Shown here: piece after piece, positions 42,230 through 52,300 of the stretch
Layout: each line of letters opens with the position of its first letter
Position numbering within the stretch: position 1 is the first letter of the stretch
Assembly: GCA_021107635.1 (NCBI GenBank)
Contig: JAIOSL010000007.1
Coordinates: forward strand, 100,188 to 155,275
Origin: an archaeon
GTDB lineage: Archaea; B1Sed10-29; WALL01; JAGHAM01
Length of the DNA: 55,088 nucleotides
Reading direction: 5' to 3'
Made by a program: the position numbers and the translations under genes
Notes under the pieces: model-generated
Databases searched by the model: none
Told to the model about the DNA's origin: nothing
Seen by the model: only the letters and a program-made list of their open reading frames with translations

Positions 42230-44115
42230 TGGCATATGACTACAAAAAACTAGGATTTAAAGCAGGCTTAGAAATACACTGCCAACTTGACACTAAACAC
42301 AAGCTTTTCTGTGACTGCCCAACCACAAAAAGCAATGACTTTCCAATTGAAATAAAAAGAAAACTAAGAGCAGTCTCTGGAGAACTAGGTAAAACAGATG
42401 TAGCAGCCCTCCATGAAACCAAAAAAAATATGATCTACACATACAAAGCTAACCCAGACACAAGCTGTTTAGTTGAATTTGATTCAGAACCTCCACATGC
42501 ACTCAACCAAGAAGCCATAGATGTAACCCTCCAACTATGTAAAATTCTAGGCTCGAAAATAATAAACGAAATCCACGTTATGCGAAAGACAGTCATAGAC
42601 GGAAGCAACACCAGTGGTTTCCAACGTACTGTATTAATTGGCACTGGAGGACTAGTTGACACAAGCAAAGGCAAAGTCAGAATAACCAACATTCAACTTG
42701 AAGAAGACTCTGCCACACCATTAGAAAGAACACCCACAGAAATAACCTACCGACTTGACCGACTAGGCATCCCACTAATTGAACTAGGAACAGAACCAGA
42801 CATACAAAACCCAGAACACCTAAAAGAAACTGCTCTTTCCATCGGCGCGCTACTCATAGTAACAGGGAAGACAAAACGTGAAATTGGAAGCATACGACAA
42901 GACTTAAACATTTCCATTGCTGGTGGAACACGTGTTGAAATCAAAGGAGCACAAGAACCATCCATGTTTCCTTTAATTGCAGAAAGAGAAGTACAACGTC
43001 AAGTCAATCTCATTGCAACAAAAACTGAATTAGAAAACAGGCAAGCTAAAATAGGACAAATCATTGAAATCACCGAGTTGTTCATAGACTCTCCATGCAA
43101 CTTCATCCGCAACGCAAAGTGTGTCATGGCATTATCTCTTGAAAACTTTGCAGACATGATTGGAAAAGAAATTCAACCAGGCAGAAGAGTCGGAACAGAA
43201 ATCTCTGACTATGCTAAAATAGCAGGTGTAGGAGGAATTATCCACTCAGACGAAGATTTACACAAATATAACCTGGAAGAAGAACCTAAAATACGTCAAA
43301 AACTAGGCATTCAGGCAAAAGATGCATTCATTCTAATAGCTTCTGACCCAAAACTTGCCAGGAGAGCGATTGAGTTTGCCAGAGAAAGAACCAGCCAACT
43401 TTTTAAGGGAGTGCCCAATGAAGTAAGGAAGGCATTGAAGGACGGAAACACCTCTTTTATGAGACCCATGCCCGGAGCAGCACGTTTATACCCAGAAACA
43501 GACTGTACGTCCATACTCTTAACTCCTGCAAAATTAAGAAAAATAAAAAAGCTAGAAAAACCAGAAAAAACTCGTCAAAAGCTTTTAAAAACCGGATTAA
43601 GCAAAGATTTAACTGAAAAACTAATGAACTCACCATACTTGCCAGTATTCAACAAAATAAAGTCAAAACATTCTTCTCTTGTTGCAGCAACACTTACGGA
43701 CACCATAATCATGCTAAGACGCGATGAATATCAAACAGATCAAATCAACGAAAAACATTTAATTGACTTGTTCAAACTATATGACAAAAATAAGTTCGCA
43801 AAAGAAAGTATCCCATCAATCCTAGAAGCAATAACACTAAATCAAGACAAAAAAGTAGAAGACTTAATAGATGCACTAAGCTTTACACAAATGGATAAAA
43901 AGCAACTAAAGCTAATAATTCTTGACATCATCGATGCCAACCAAAACGCCATAGGTAGCCCTAAAGCATTTACCATAATCATGGGCGAAGTCATGAAAAA
44001 ATTACGAGGTAAAGCAGACGGTGCCTTAATCGCAAAAATTCTGAAAGAAGAACTAGCAGATCCACCAAAACCAAAGCATGAACACCCAACAATACCACAA
44101 GCCAAAGAACTCTAA
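42229..44115 (+). CDS. gatE: Glutamyl-tRNA(Gln) amidotransferase subunit E
   Basis: This 628-aa subunit activates and amidates Glu-tRNA(Gln) using ammonia from GatD. It opens with KLGFKAGLEIHCQLDTKHKL, and has TVIDGSNTSGFQRTVLIGTG, LEEDSATPLER and GSIRQDLNISI, the GatB/E core. A GAD insert domain follows, and a C-terminal YqeY-like helical tail (about 500-628) binds tRNA. The ATG shares a base with the preceding stop (TAATG). Presence of GatDE implies no dedicated glutaminyl-tRNA synthetase is needed. Confidence 0.95.
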   Translation: MAYDYKKLGFKAGLEIHCQLDTKHKLFCDCPTTKSNDFPIEIKRKLRAVSGELGKTDVAALHETKKNMIYTYKANPDTSCLVEFDSEPPHALNQEAIDVTLQLCKILGSKIINEIHVMRKTVIDGSNTSGFQRTVLIGTGGLVDTSKGKVRITNIQLEEDSATPLERTPTEITYRLDRLGIPLIELGTEPDIQNPEHLKETALSIGALLIVTGKTKREIGSIRQDLNISIAGGTRVEIKGAQEPSMFPLIAEREVQRQVNLIATKTELENRQAKIGQIIEITELFIDSPCNFIRNAKCVMALSLENFADMIGKEIQPGRRVGTEISDYAKIAGVGGIIHSDEDLHKYNLEEEPKIRQKLGIQAKDAFILIASDPKLARRAIEFARERTSQLFKGVPNEVRKALKDGNTSFMRPMPGAARLYPETDCTSILLTPAKLRKIKKLEKPEKTRQKLLKTGLSKDLTEKLMNSPYLPVFNKIKSKHSSLVAATLTDTIIMLRRDEYQTDQINEKHLIDLFKLYDKNKFAKESIPSILEAITLNQDKKVEDLIDALSFTQMDKKQLKLIILDIIDANQNAIGSPKAFTIIMGEVMKKLRGKADGALIAKILKEELADPPKPKHEHPTIPQAKEL

Positions 44116-44119
44116 CACT

Positions 44120-44160
44120 TAAATATTTAGAGTGAGTAAACTCTCTCATTCCGGGGGGAA
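44120..44160 (+). promoter_or_regulatory. Promoter and leader of membrane pyrophosphatase gene
   Basis: ACTTAAATATTTAG at about 44118-44131 is the TATA region. The short leader contains GAGTGAGTAAACTC, a small inverted repeat, and a strong GGGGGG ribosome site six to seven bases before the ATG. Confidence 0.45.
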
Positions 44161-44165
44161 AAACA

Positions 44166-46193
44166 ATGTTCGAAACTGATCTAGATCTTCTAATCGCTTC
44201 TTTAGGCATTGGAGCAGGCCTGCTTGCCTTGCTATTTGCAGGAGTACTAGCATACCAAATCAAAAACACCAAACTAAAACAAGAAAAAACCGCTGAAATC
44301 TCACGAGCAATCCACAAAGGATCAAAAGCATTCCTAAAACGAGAATACTCCACACTCTCCATTTTTGTACTAATAGTTACTCTAGTGCTCGGAATTTTCC
44401 TTGATGAATACACAGCAGGCGCTTTTCTTCTAGGAGCAATACTCTCTGCTTCAGCAGGATACATTGGAATGACCATCGCAACAAACGCCAACGCAAAAAC
44501 TACAGAAGCAGCATCAAAAAGCATCAACAGCGCGCTTCGAATGGCATTTTCAGCAGGAACAGTAATGGGAATGACAGTAGTAGGACTTTCACTCCTAGGA
44601 ATAAGCATTGCATTCCTAGTCATACTCAGTGCCAAAGGAAACATTCAAGAAGCAACAAACATCATAGTCGGTTTCGGCTTTGGAGCATCCTCTATCGCAC
44701 TCTTCGCTAGAGTCGGAGGAGGCATCTACACAAAAGCCGCAGACCTAGGCGCAGATATGGTCGGTAAAATTGAAGCAGGTATTCCCGAAGATGATCCTCG
44801 TAATCCAGCAGTAATAGCTGACCTAGTTGGTGATAATGTTGGAGACGTAGCAGGAATGGGAGCAGACCTATTCGAATCATACGGAGGCGCAATAATCGCA
44901 GCAATGAGTCTAGGCCTAGCAACATACCAAGCAATGGGTCTGACAATCGCATTATTTCCAATTGCACTAGCAAGCATAGGCATAATCGCATCCATACTAG
45001 GAACATTTTTAGTACGGACAGGAAACGATACCGACATGGGCAAACTCTTAGCAGCTCTACGAAAAGGAACCATTGGATCAGCACTACTTTTTCTCATATT
45101 TTCTCTTCCACTAGTATACTTCATCTTTCCAACAAACTGGCCAAACATCTTCATAGCAATACTCACAGGCCTAGTAGCAGGCGTTATAATCGGCCTTTCC
45201 ACAGAACACTATACTTCTGATAAATACACAAGAACCCGTCAAATAGCAGAATCCTCACAAAAAGGACCAGCCAGCACAATAATAACAGGATACGCAATCG
45301 GACTCCGCAGCACTGCTATCCCTATCCTAATCATTGCAGCAGCAATACTAATCGCAAACCAAACAGCAGGACTTTACGGTGTATCCATCGCAGCAGTTGG
45401 AATGCTAGCAACTCTTGGCATTACTCTAGCCACTGACGCATACGGGCCAGTAGCAGATAATGCTGGAGGAATCGCAGAAATGGCAAAGCTACCAAAAAAA
45501 GTCAGAGAACGCACAGACGCACTCGACTCACTAGGTAACACTACCGCTGCAACCGGCAAAGGCTTTGCCATAGGCAGTGCAGCCTTGACTTCACTAGCCT
45601 TAATAGCAGCATACACTACAGCAGCAAAACTTGAACCAGCACAAATGGCAATCACCAACCCAGTCATACTAGTCGGCCTGTTCATTGGAGGAATGCTTCC
45701 ATTCCTGTTTTCATCCATTACCATTATCGGCGTCAGCAATGCATCCAATAAAATCATAGACGAAGTACGCAAACAATTCAAAAACAACGACATAATGACA
45801 GGCAAAAAACAACCAGACTACATCAAGTGCATAGACATAAGCACACAAGGAGCACTCAAAGAAATGATCATACCCGGAATGCTTGCAGTACTAGTACCTA
45901 TCGTTTTCGGTTTTATATTCGGAGCAGCTGCTCTTGCAGGACTGTTAATCGGAGCTTTAGTTTCCGGATTCCTACTAGCAGTTAAAATGGCCAATGCTGG
46001 AGGAGCATGGGACAATGCAAAAAAATACATTGAAAAAGGAGCTCATGGAGGCAAAGGCTCAGATGCTCATAAAGCAGCAGTAGTAGGAGATTTGCTTGGA
46101 GACCCATTCAAAGATACTGCAGGACCAGCACTAAACATCCTAATCAAACTAATGAGCGTTATCTCCCTAATCTTCGCACCATTCTTTCCTTGA
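44166..46193 (+). CDS. hppA: Membrane-bound ion-pumping pyrophosphatase, K+-dependent signature
   Basis: This 675-aa protein with about 16 helices pumps H+ or Na+ using pyrophosphate. The substrate site is in [20 protein letters not shown] and [17 protein letters not shown], with further acids in [16 protein letters not shown] and [18 protein letters not shown]. The region [15 protein letters not shown] (near residue 460) has Ala where K+-independent enzymes have Lys, which marks the K+-dependent class. That class includes both Na+ and H+ pumps, so the ion is undecided. It has its own promoter. The 3' end overlaps the next minus-strand gene by 27 bases. Confidence 0.94.
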   Translation: MFETDLDLLIASLGIGAGLLALLFAGVLAYQIKNTKLKQEKTAEISRAIHKGSKAFLKREYSTLSIFVLIVTLVLGIFLDEYTAGAFLLGAILSASAGYIGMTIATNANAKTTEAASKSINSALRMAFSAGTVMGMTVVGLSLLGISIAFLVILSAKGNIQEATNIIVGFGFGASSIALFARVGGGIYTKAADLGADMVGKIEAGIPEDDPRNPAVIADLVGDNVGDVAGMGADLFESYGGAIIAAMSLGLATYQAMGLTIALFPIALASIGIIASILGTFLVRTGNDTDMGKLLAALRKGTIGSALLFLIFSLPLVYFIFPTNWPNIFIAILTGLVAGVIIGLSTEHYTSDKYTRTRQIAESSQKGPASTIITGYAIGLRSTAIPILIIAAAILIANQTAGLYGVSIAAVGMLATLGITLATDAYGPVADNAGGIAEMAKLPKKVRERTDALDSLGNTTAATGKGFAIGSAALTSLALIAAYTTAAKLEPAQMAITNPVILVGLFIGGMLPFLFSSITIIGVSNASNKIIDEVRKQFKNNDIMTGKKQPDYIKCIDISTQGALKEMIIPGMLAVLVPIVFGFIFGAAALAGLLIGALVSGFLLAVKMANAGGAWDNAKKYIEKGAHGGKGSDAHKAAVVGDLLGDPFKDTAGPALNILIKLMSVISLIFAPFFP

Positions 46194-46691
46194 ATTGACA
46201 ATAGCATACTTGATGCCAGGATGTTTTTCTTCAATACTTTCTAGGCACTCTAACAAAACACTATCAAAATCATTCAATTCTGGCCAATTCCCAATAATGC
46301 TATTCATGCCAGCATAACACTCAATTTCCTTTCTAGAACAACGCTTTAGAGGAGCTATTCCATTTTGCTGAACAGTTTTACCCATACTTTCTTTTAACAC
46401 ATTCAAGACGCTATCCTCTAAACAAGTCCCAACAATCAAAACATCAACTTTCTCGCTCGGATTTTTAACACACTCATTTCTAGCATTCAAAGCAAAAGGT
46501 TGGATAACCTCAAAAGCAACTTTTCCTCCTAAACTAACAGTATCAAATCCTACCATGCTTTTACTAGGCAAATGTCCTCTGAGACTATTCAACACTTTCC
46601 TCTCAAAATAACTCTTAAAACATCTACTACAAAACTTCTTGTTTTCACAAGAAAGTTCAATAATGCTCTTCTTTCCACAAGAACAAGCCAT
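46167..46691 (-). CDS. TtuA/Ncs6-like protein lacking the PP-loop ATPase
   Basis: This 174-aa protein keeps the two ends of the TtuA/Ncs6 tRNA 2-thiolation family. The N-terminal zinc finger is [20 protein letters not shown] then [11 protein letters not shown]. The C-terminal part has [20 protein letters not shown] and [20 protein letters not shown]. The SGGKDS PP-loop that binds ATP is absent. The usual G-H-N-x-D-D-E segment appears as VGTCLEDSV, with its key residues changed. Family length is about 300. It looks like an internally deleted paralogue without adenylation activity; an RNA- or partner-binding role is possible. Confidence 0.6.
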   Translation of the reverse strand: MACSCGKKSIIELSCENKKFCSRCFKSYFERKVLNSLRGHLPSKSMVGFDTVSLGGKVAFEVIQPFALNARNECVKNPSEKVDVLIVGTCLEDSVLNVLKESMGKTVQQNGIAPLKRCSRKEIECYAGMNSIIGNWPELNDFDSVLLECLESIEEKHPGIKYAIVNSRKEWCED

Positions 46692-46745
46692 AGACCATTT
46701 TTGGAAAGAGCATCTTTAAAAATACTCTTGCTTTAACCATCCTCC

Positions 46746-49319
46746 ATGAAAAAAGGTTTAACTCCTGTCGTTTCAACCGTGTTACTAATAGGACTTGCTT
46801 TCATGCTAGGATTAGGCCTCTACTTTTGGGCAGCATCTCCTACTCCAGGACCAGAACCAACAAAACCAGCAATCATCACAGTACGACCTGTCTCAGTCTC
46901 AGACGGAAAATTTCTTATAACAAATACAGGCATGCAAGAAATCACCTTGTCTCAACTTCAAACAAGCCACCCAAGCCTAACCTGCACTTTCGATGAGAAC
47001 GTAACAATCACACCCGGAAAAAGCGCTGCCTGCAACATGATGCCTATTGCAAGCAAAGGAATAACTTTTTTCGGAAATGACAATAACGGCATAGCCATAA
47101 CTCCATTTTTGCTTAAACTAACACACACTGAAGTAAAAGACGTATCCTACTTTCCAGTCTCCGCAAGCACTCCTAATTGGTGGAATACCTCCTGGTCAAA
47201 AAGAAAGCCACTTACCATCCAAAACAGTCTATCCGACTCAGAAAACTGGTGGAACAACAGCTGGCAAAGAAGACTGCCTATAACACTGGATAACACGGGA
47301 GCTCAGCTCTCAAACTTTACAATCAAAGTTCAATTCGCTTACGACAATGACATGAAAACGAACTTCAATGATCTGCGTTTCATAGATAGTGACAACAGCA
47401 CTGAACTAGACCATTGGCTAGAAGACTATAACAGCACCAATGCTACTTTTTGGGTTGAAGTGCCAACACTCTCAGCTAATGTTAGCACTATCTGGGCATA
47501 CTATGGTAATTCTGGCGCAGACTCAGAAAGTAATGGAACAGAAACGTTCCTGTTCTTTGATGATTTCTCTTCTGATTCTCTGACAGTAACTGCAGGAGAT
47601 CCAATAACCGCGGCTAAAAATTTCACAGAGATTCCCAACATAGGATTCGAATTATACTCAAAAATGGAAGCGCTTGAAGGACACACAGCAAGCACTTTCT
47701 GGTCATGGGTTGTCCCGTTCTACTTAATCGATTTAAGTGAAGATGATTACGCTCGCGGATGTTTTTACAGTAGGAGTGGCTCTTACTACAAGCAACTTCA
47801 TGTATACAATAATAGTGTCAGCGAAGGCGGTGAAAGCGGATACAGGTACAGCGATGGATACAATTACACTATTCTACTAAGACATATTCCAGGAGAACGA
47901 TTTAGATATCAGCTATTCAATTATAGTTCTGATAGCTCTCTAAATGATTGTACGGTTGCAACAAGCATGACGTTCTATCCAGATCAATACCAACTACGGG
48001 CACGCTGTTCCGGTGCTTGTGATGATGGTTACATCACCTACAACGCTACAGGCGATTTTTATGAAGTTTCAGGAGATTACGACTCTGATGAAGTGAAAGA
48101 ACGATTTTATTGGGTTTTCATAACAAAATTTGATCCTGATTCCGTTTCAGTCTCTCCAGGCTCAGAAGAACAATACACAAATGCAAATTTAACTGATTAT
48201 CCTCTTTTGGTCAACGTTTCTTATGACACTGATATGAACAGCAACTTCAGTGATTTACGTTTCATAGATACTGACAACAGCACTGAACTAGACTATTGGA
48301 TAGAAAATTATTCTGATTCTTCCTACGCAGAAACATGGGTAAAAATAAACAGTTCAACCGGAAACAAAACAATCTGGCTTTACTATACCAACAGTGAAGC
48401 AAACAACGAAAGCAATGGAACAGCAGTTTTTTCCTATTATGACCATTGGATTTCAGATAATACTGGAGACTGGCTTTATGGCGTGCCTGCAGCCAACAGC
48501 CCTTATCGCTGGCAAAACACTCTTTCATTTAATGCTTCAAGACAATTACGCGCAAAGTCCACGCTTGAAAACTGGTGGAGTGGTGCATGGGATTACACTG
48601 ATTTTGGATGGACCTCAGACAAGTCAACAAAACTCAGCTTAACAAATCATGTCACCCTACAATGGCATCAAAGAACCGATCAAGGAGCTAATAGTACTAA
48701 TATTCCAGTTAGACTTCTAGTTAGAGCAAACTCTGAGAACGTCTACACAGACTTTATTAACGTGACCAAGCCAAGTTCAAGCGATGAACTCTACTTAACT
48801 CTAGAATACTCTCAAGACAATGTAAGCTATACTTGGGAATACGTTAATAATGGCACAATCCTAGCAAGCGATTACATAGACAACGCATCCCAAATACCCT
48901 CTTTGAGCAATGTAACCTACCTAGTAATCGGCCAATTATCATGTTGTCCAGATGACTATTTTAATCAAGTAAGCTCTGATTACCTACAATGGGGCAATCC
49001 CTCACTTAATGGTGGAATGGAATGGAAGACAGACTACTGGTTTATTCGAACATACAGTACTGATCCGCAGATATCTACGGGTAACGAAGTAACCTATTCA
49101 GCAGGAGACGGAAGTACAGAATTAACCTATGCAGTCAACGATCCAGACGGACTCCAATGGGTCAACCTTACAGAAGGAGGCTCAAGCGTCTCATCAACAG
49201 CAATAACTGGATGTAATTCATTTTATACCAACACTTACTCTAGCTATAACTCAGATGAAACCTACCTAGTATGGTACAAAGACTGTGAAGGAATCATAGA
49301 ATCTCTCACAATAGAATGA
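46746..49319 (+). CDS. Pilin-like surface protein with two DUF2341-type domains
   Basis: This 857-aa protein starts with an archaeal prepilin-type peptide (MKKGLTPVVSTVLLIGLAFM), with expected cleavage after KKG leaving a hydrophobic helix, then a small beta domain to about residue 140. Two copies of a DUF2341-like domain lie near 167-272 and 479-568. Both contain D-x-x-F-x-D-L-R-F-I-D and a Trp/Tyr-rich end (IWAYYGNSGAD and IWLYYTNSEAN). The last 60 residues match the end of the next protein. Asn-x-Ser/Thr sites are dense, so heavy glycosylation is likely. A leaderless promoter CTTTAAAAATAC lies upstream. Confidence 0.78.
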   Translation: MKKGLTPVVSTVLLIGLAFMLGLGLYFWAASPTPGPEPTKPAIITVRPVSVSDGKFLITNTGMQEITLSQLQTSHPSLTCTFDENVTITPGKSAACNMMPIASKGITFFGNDNNGIAITPFLLKLTHTEVKDVSYFPVSASTPNWWNTSWSKRKPLTIQNSLSDSENWWNNSWQRRLPITLDNTGAQLSNFTIKVQFAYDNDMKTNFNDLRFIDSDNSTELDHWLEDYNSTNATFWVEVPTLSANVSTIWAYYGNSGADSESNGTETFLFFDDFSSDSLTVTAGDPITAAKNFTEIPNIGFELYSKMEALEGHTASTFWSWVVPFYLIDLSEDDYARGCFYSRSGSYYKQLHVYNNSVSEGGESGYRYSDGYNYTILLRHIPGERFRYQLFNYSSDSSLNDCTVATSMTFYPDQYQLRARCSGACDDGYITYNATGDFYEVSGDYDSDEVKERFYWVFITKFDPDSVSVSPGSEEQYTNANLTDYPLLVNVSYDTDMNSNFSDLRFIDTDNSTELDYWIENYSDSSYAETWVKINSSTGNKTIWLYYTNSEANNESNGTAVFSYYDHWISDNTGDWLYGVPAANSPYRWQNTLSFNASRQLRAKSTLENWWSGAWDYTDFGWTSDKSTKLSLTNHVTLQWHQRTDQGANSTNIPVRLLVRANSENVYTDFINVTKPSSSDELYLTLEYSQDNVSYTWEYVNNGTILASDYIDNASQIPSLSNVTYLVIGQLSCCPDDYFNQVSSDYLQWGNPSLNGGMEWKTDYWFIRTYSTDPQISTGNEVTYSAGDGSTELTYAVNDPDGLQWVNLTEGGSSVSSTAITGCNSFYTNTYSSYNSDETYLVWYKDCEGIIESLTIE

Positions 49320-49355
49320 CACATCTTTAAAAACCCTAGATGATTAAACTCAATT

Positions 49356-52300
49356 ATGGACAAAGGAATTTCTGCAATAGTATCTACTGTACTCTTAATG
49401 GCTCTTGCAGTATCAGTAACACTTGGACTATTCTACTGGGCTAACTCTTTGGCGGCTCCAGGCCCTGAATCTTCCAAACCAGCCACTATTGCATTCAAGG
49501 CTATATCGCCAGAGGACGGGCGTTTTCTTGTCACGAATACTGGCCTCCAGTCAATAACGTTGTCCGAGCTGAATACCAGCGAGACAGGCGTGACTTGCGA
49601 CTTTAACGGTACTGTCACCATAACAGCTGGCGACAGCAAGGTCTGCTATATGGCTCCAAAATCAGGAGAATTTGTTTCTATCTTTGGAACTGATGACAAT
49701 GGCCAAGGAATAACTCCTTTCACAATCACGCTAGGCCACGGTGAAGTCCCAGAAGCATCATTTTTCATAACGTTTTCAGTCGAAGGCTCTGATTCCTGGA
49801 CCACGGAAACCGTGGACAGCACAGGCAATGTTGGGGAGTACACTTCAATCGCAACGAACAGCAGTGGCGACTTACACATAAGCTATTATGACAGCACCGC
49901 CGGCGACTTGAAACATGCTGAGTACAGTGGTTCAAGCTGGTCTACAGAGGCAGTGGACAGCACAGGCGTTGTCGGGTTGTACACTTCAATCACAACGAAC
50001 AGCAGCGATGACTTACACATAAGCTATTATGACAGTACCAACGGCGACTTGAAACATGCAGAATACAACCCAAGCTGGGACATGGAGACTCTAGACAGCG
50101 TGGGAATGGTCGGTTCTTACACATCAATTGCCAGGGATAGTAATGGCTATGTCCACATAAGCTACGATGACGCCAGCAACTACGACTTGAAGCATGCATG
50201 GTATGATGGCTCTTGGCACACAGAAACAGTAGACAGTGAAGGAGAAGTCGGGATATACACATCGATAACAATCGGTAGTAATGATAATATACACATAAGC
50301 TACGAAGACTACGACAATGACGACCTAAAATATGCTGAATACAACGGTACAGCATGGACTACGGAAATTGTGGACAGCACTGGAACAGTCGGATGTTACT
50401 CATCAATCACAACAAACAGTAGTGGCAATCCCCACATAAGCTATTACGATACTTCTTCTGGAGACCTCAAACATGCATGGAACGATGGCTCATGGCACAC
50501 GGAAGCCATAGACACAGAAAACGTCGGGAGATTCACATCAATCACAACAGACAATAATGATCACCTCCACATAAGCTACTACAGCGGAGCCAATCACGAC
50601 CTAAAACATGCATGGTACGACACCTCCTGGCACACGGAAACCATAGACAGCACAGGAGACGTCGGGCTATTCACATCCATCACAACACTAAACGATGAAA
50701 TACACATAAGCTATGTAGATGACACCAATAGATACCTGAAACACGCATGGTATGATGGGTCTTGGCACACGGAAACAGTAGACAGCACAGGAGACATTAG
50801 ATGGTACACTTCAATCACAACACTAAACGATGAAATACACATAAGCTACTCAGATGACACTAATGACGACCTCAAGCACGCGGAATACAACGGAACAGAC
50901 TGGACAATAGAAACAGTTGACAGCACAGGTGATGTCGGGATGTACTCGTCAATCACTACGGACAGCGAGGGCAACATCCAAATAAGCTATCATGACGGGA
51001 CAAACTACGACCTGAGATACGCAGAATACACAACATGGTCAACAGAAACCATTGACAGCACTGGCGATGTTGGGTTACATACCTCAATAGCAACGGACAG
51101 TGATAATCGCCTCCACATAAGCTACCAAGATTCCACCAACGCGAACCTAAAACATGCTGAATACACTAGTATAAACGGAGATTGGACTAACGAAGTCGTC
51201 GATGCTGCCGGTGACGTAGGAAAATACTCATCCGTGTTCATTGACGGTGACACTATCCACATAAGCTATTTCGATGACACTAACAATGACCTAAAATACT
51301 CTAAATATGATGGTTCCTGGTACAATGAAACAGTTGATAGCACGGGCACAGTTGGAGAGGGGTCATCTATAACAGTTGACAACGACAGTCACGTTCACAT
51401 AAGCTATTACGACAACACCAATGCCGACCTCAAGCACGCTGAGTACAGCCCAAGCTGGTTAACAGAAACCATTGACAGCAATGGCAATATTGGTCGGTAC
51501 GCCTCAATTGCGCTTGACGGCAGCAACAATCCCCACATAAGCTACTACAACAATACTGACTCTACCCTCAAGCATGCTTGGTATAACGGTTCCTGGCACA
51601 CAGAAACTGTCGACAGCGCGGGCCTTGTCGGAGACTCATCATCTATTGCGGTGGATGATAATGATCACCTCCACGTAAGCTATCGCGATCTCAGTAACAA
51701 CGACCTTAAGTATGCCAAGTACAATGGTTCTTGGCACACAGAAACTGTCGATAGTGCGGACGCTGTTGGACTTCACACATCTATAGCAATAGATGGTGAC
51801 AACTACACGCACATAAGCTATTATGACAGCACTAACGGTGACCTTAAGCATGCTTGGTATAATGGTTCTTGGCACACAGAAACTGTCGACAGCGCGGGCG
51901 TTGTCGGAGAGTACACATCTATTGCGGTGGATGATAGTGACCACCTCCACATAAGCTATTACAACAGAACTAACACTGCCCTCAAACATGCTTGGTATAA
52001 TGGTTCTTGGCACACGGAGACTGTGGATAGTGTGGGCATCATCGGAAATTATGGTTCATCTATTGCGGTGGACGATAGCGGTCACCTCCACATAAGCTAC
52101 CTCAACGACATTGATGATGACCTTAAGCATGCTTGGTATAATGGTTCTTGGCACACGGAGACTGTGGATAGTGCGGACAACGTTGGAGCGTACTCGTCTA
52201 TTGTTGTGGATGGCAGCAACAACCTTCACATAAGTTACTATGACAGCACTAACGGTGACCTTAAGCATGCTTGGTATAATGGTTCTTGGCACACGGAGAC

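Noticed and set aside
43991-44644. 217-codon minus-strand frame across the gatE-pyrophosphatase junction
   Set aside because: It overlaps two highly conserved genes and their intergenic promoter, and has low-complexity composition.
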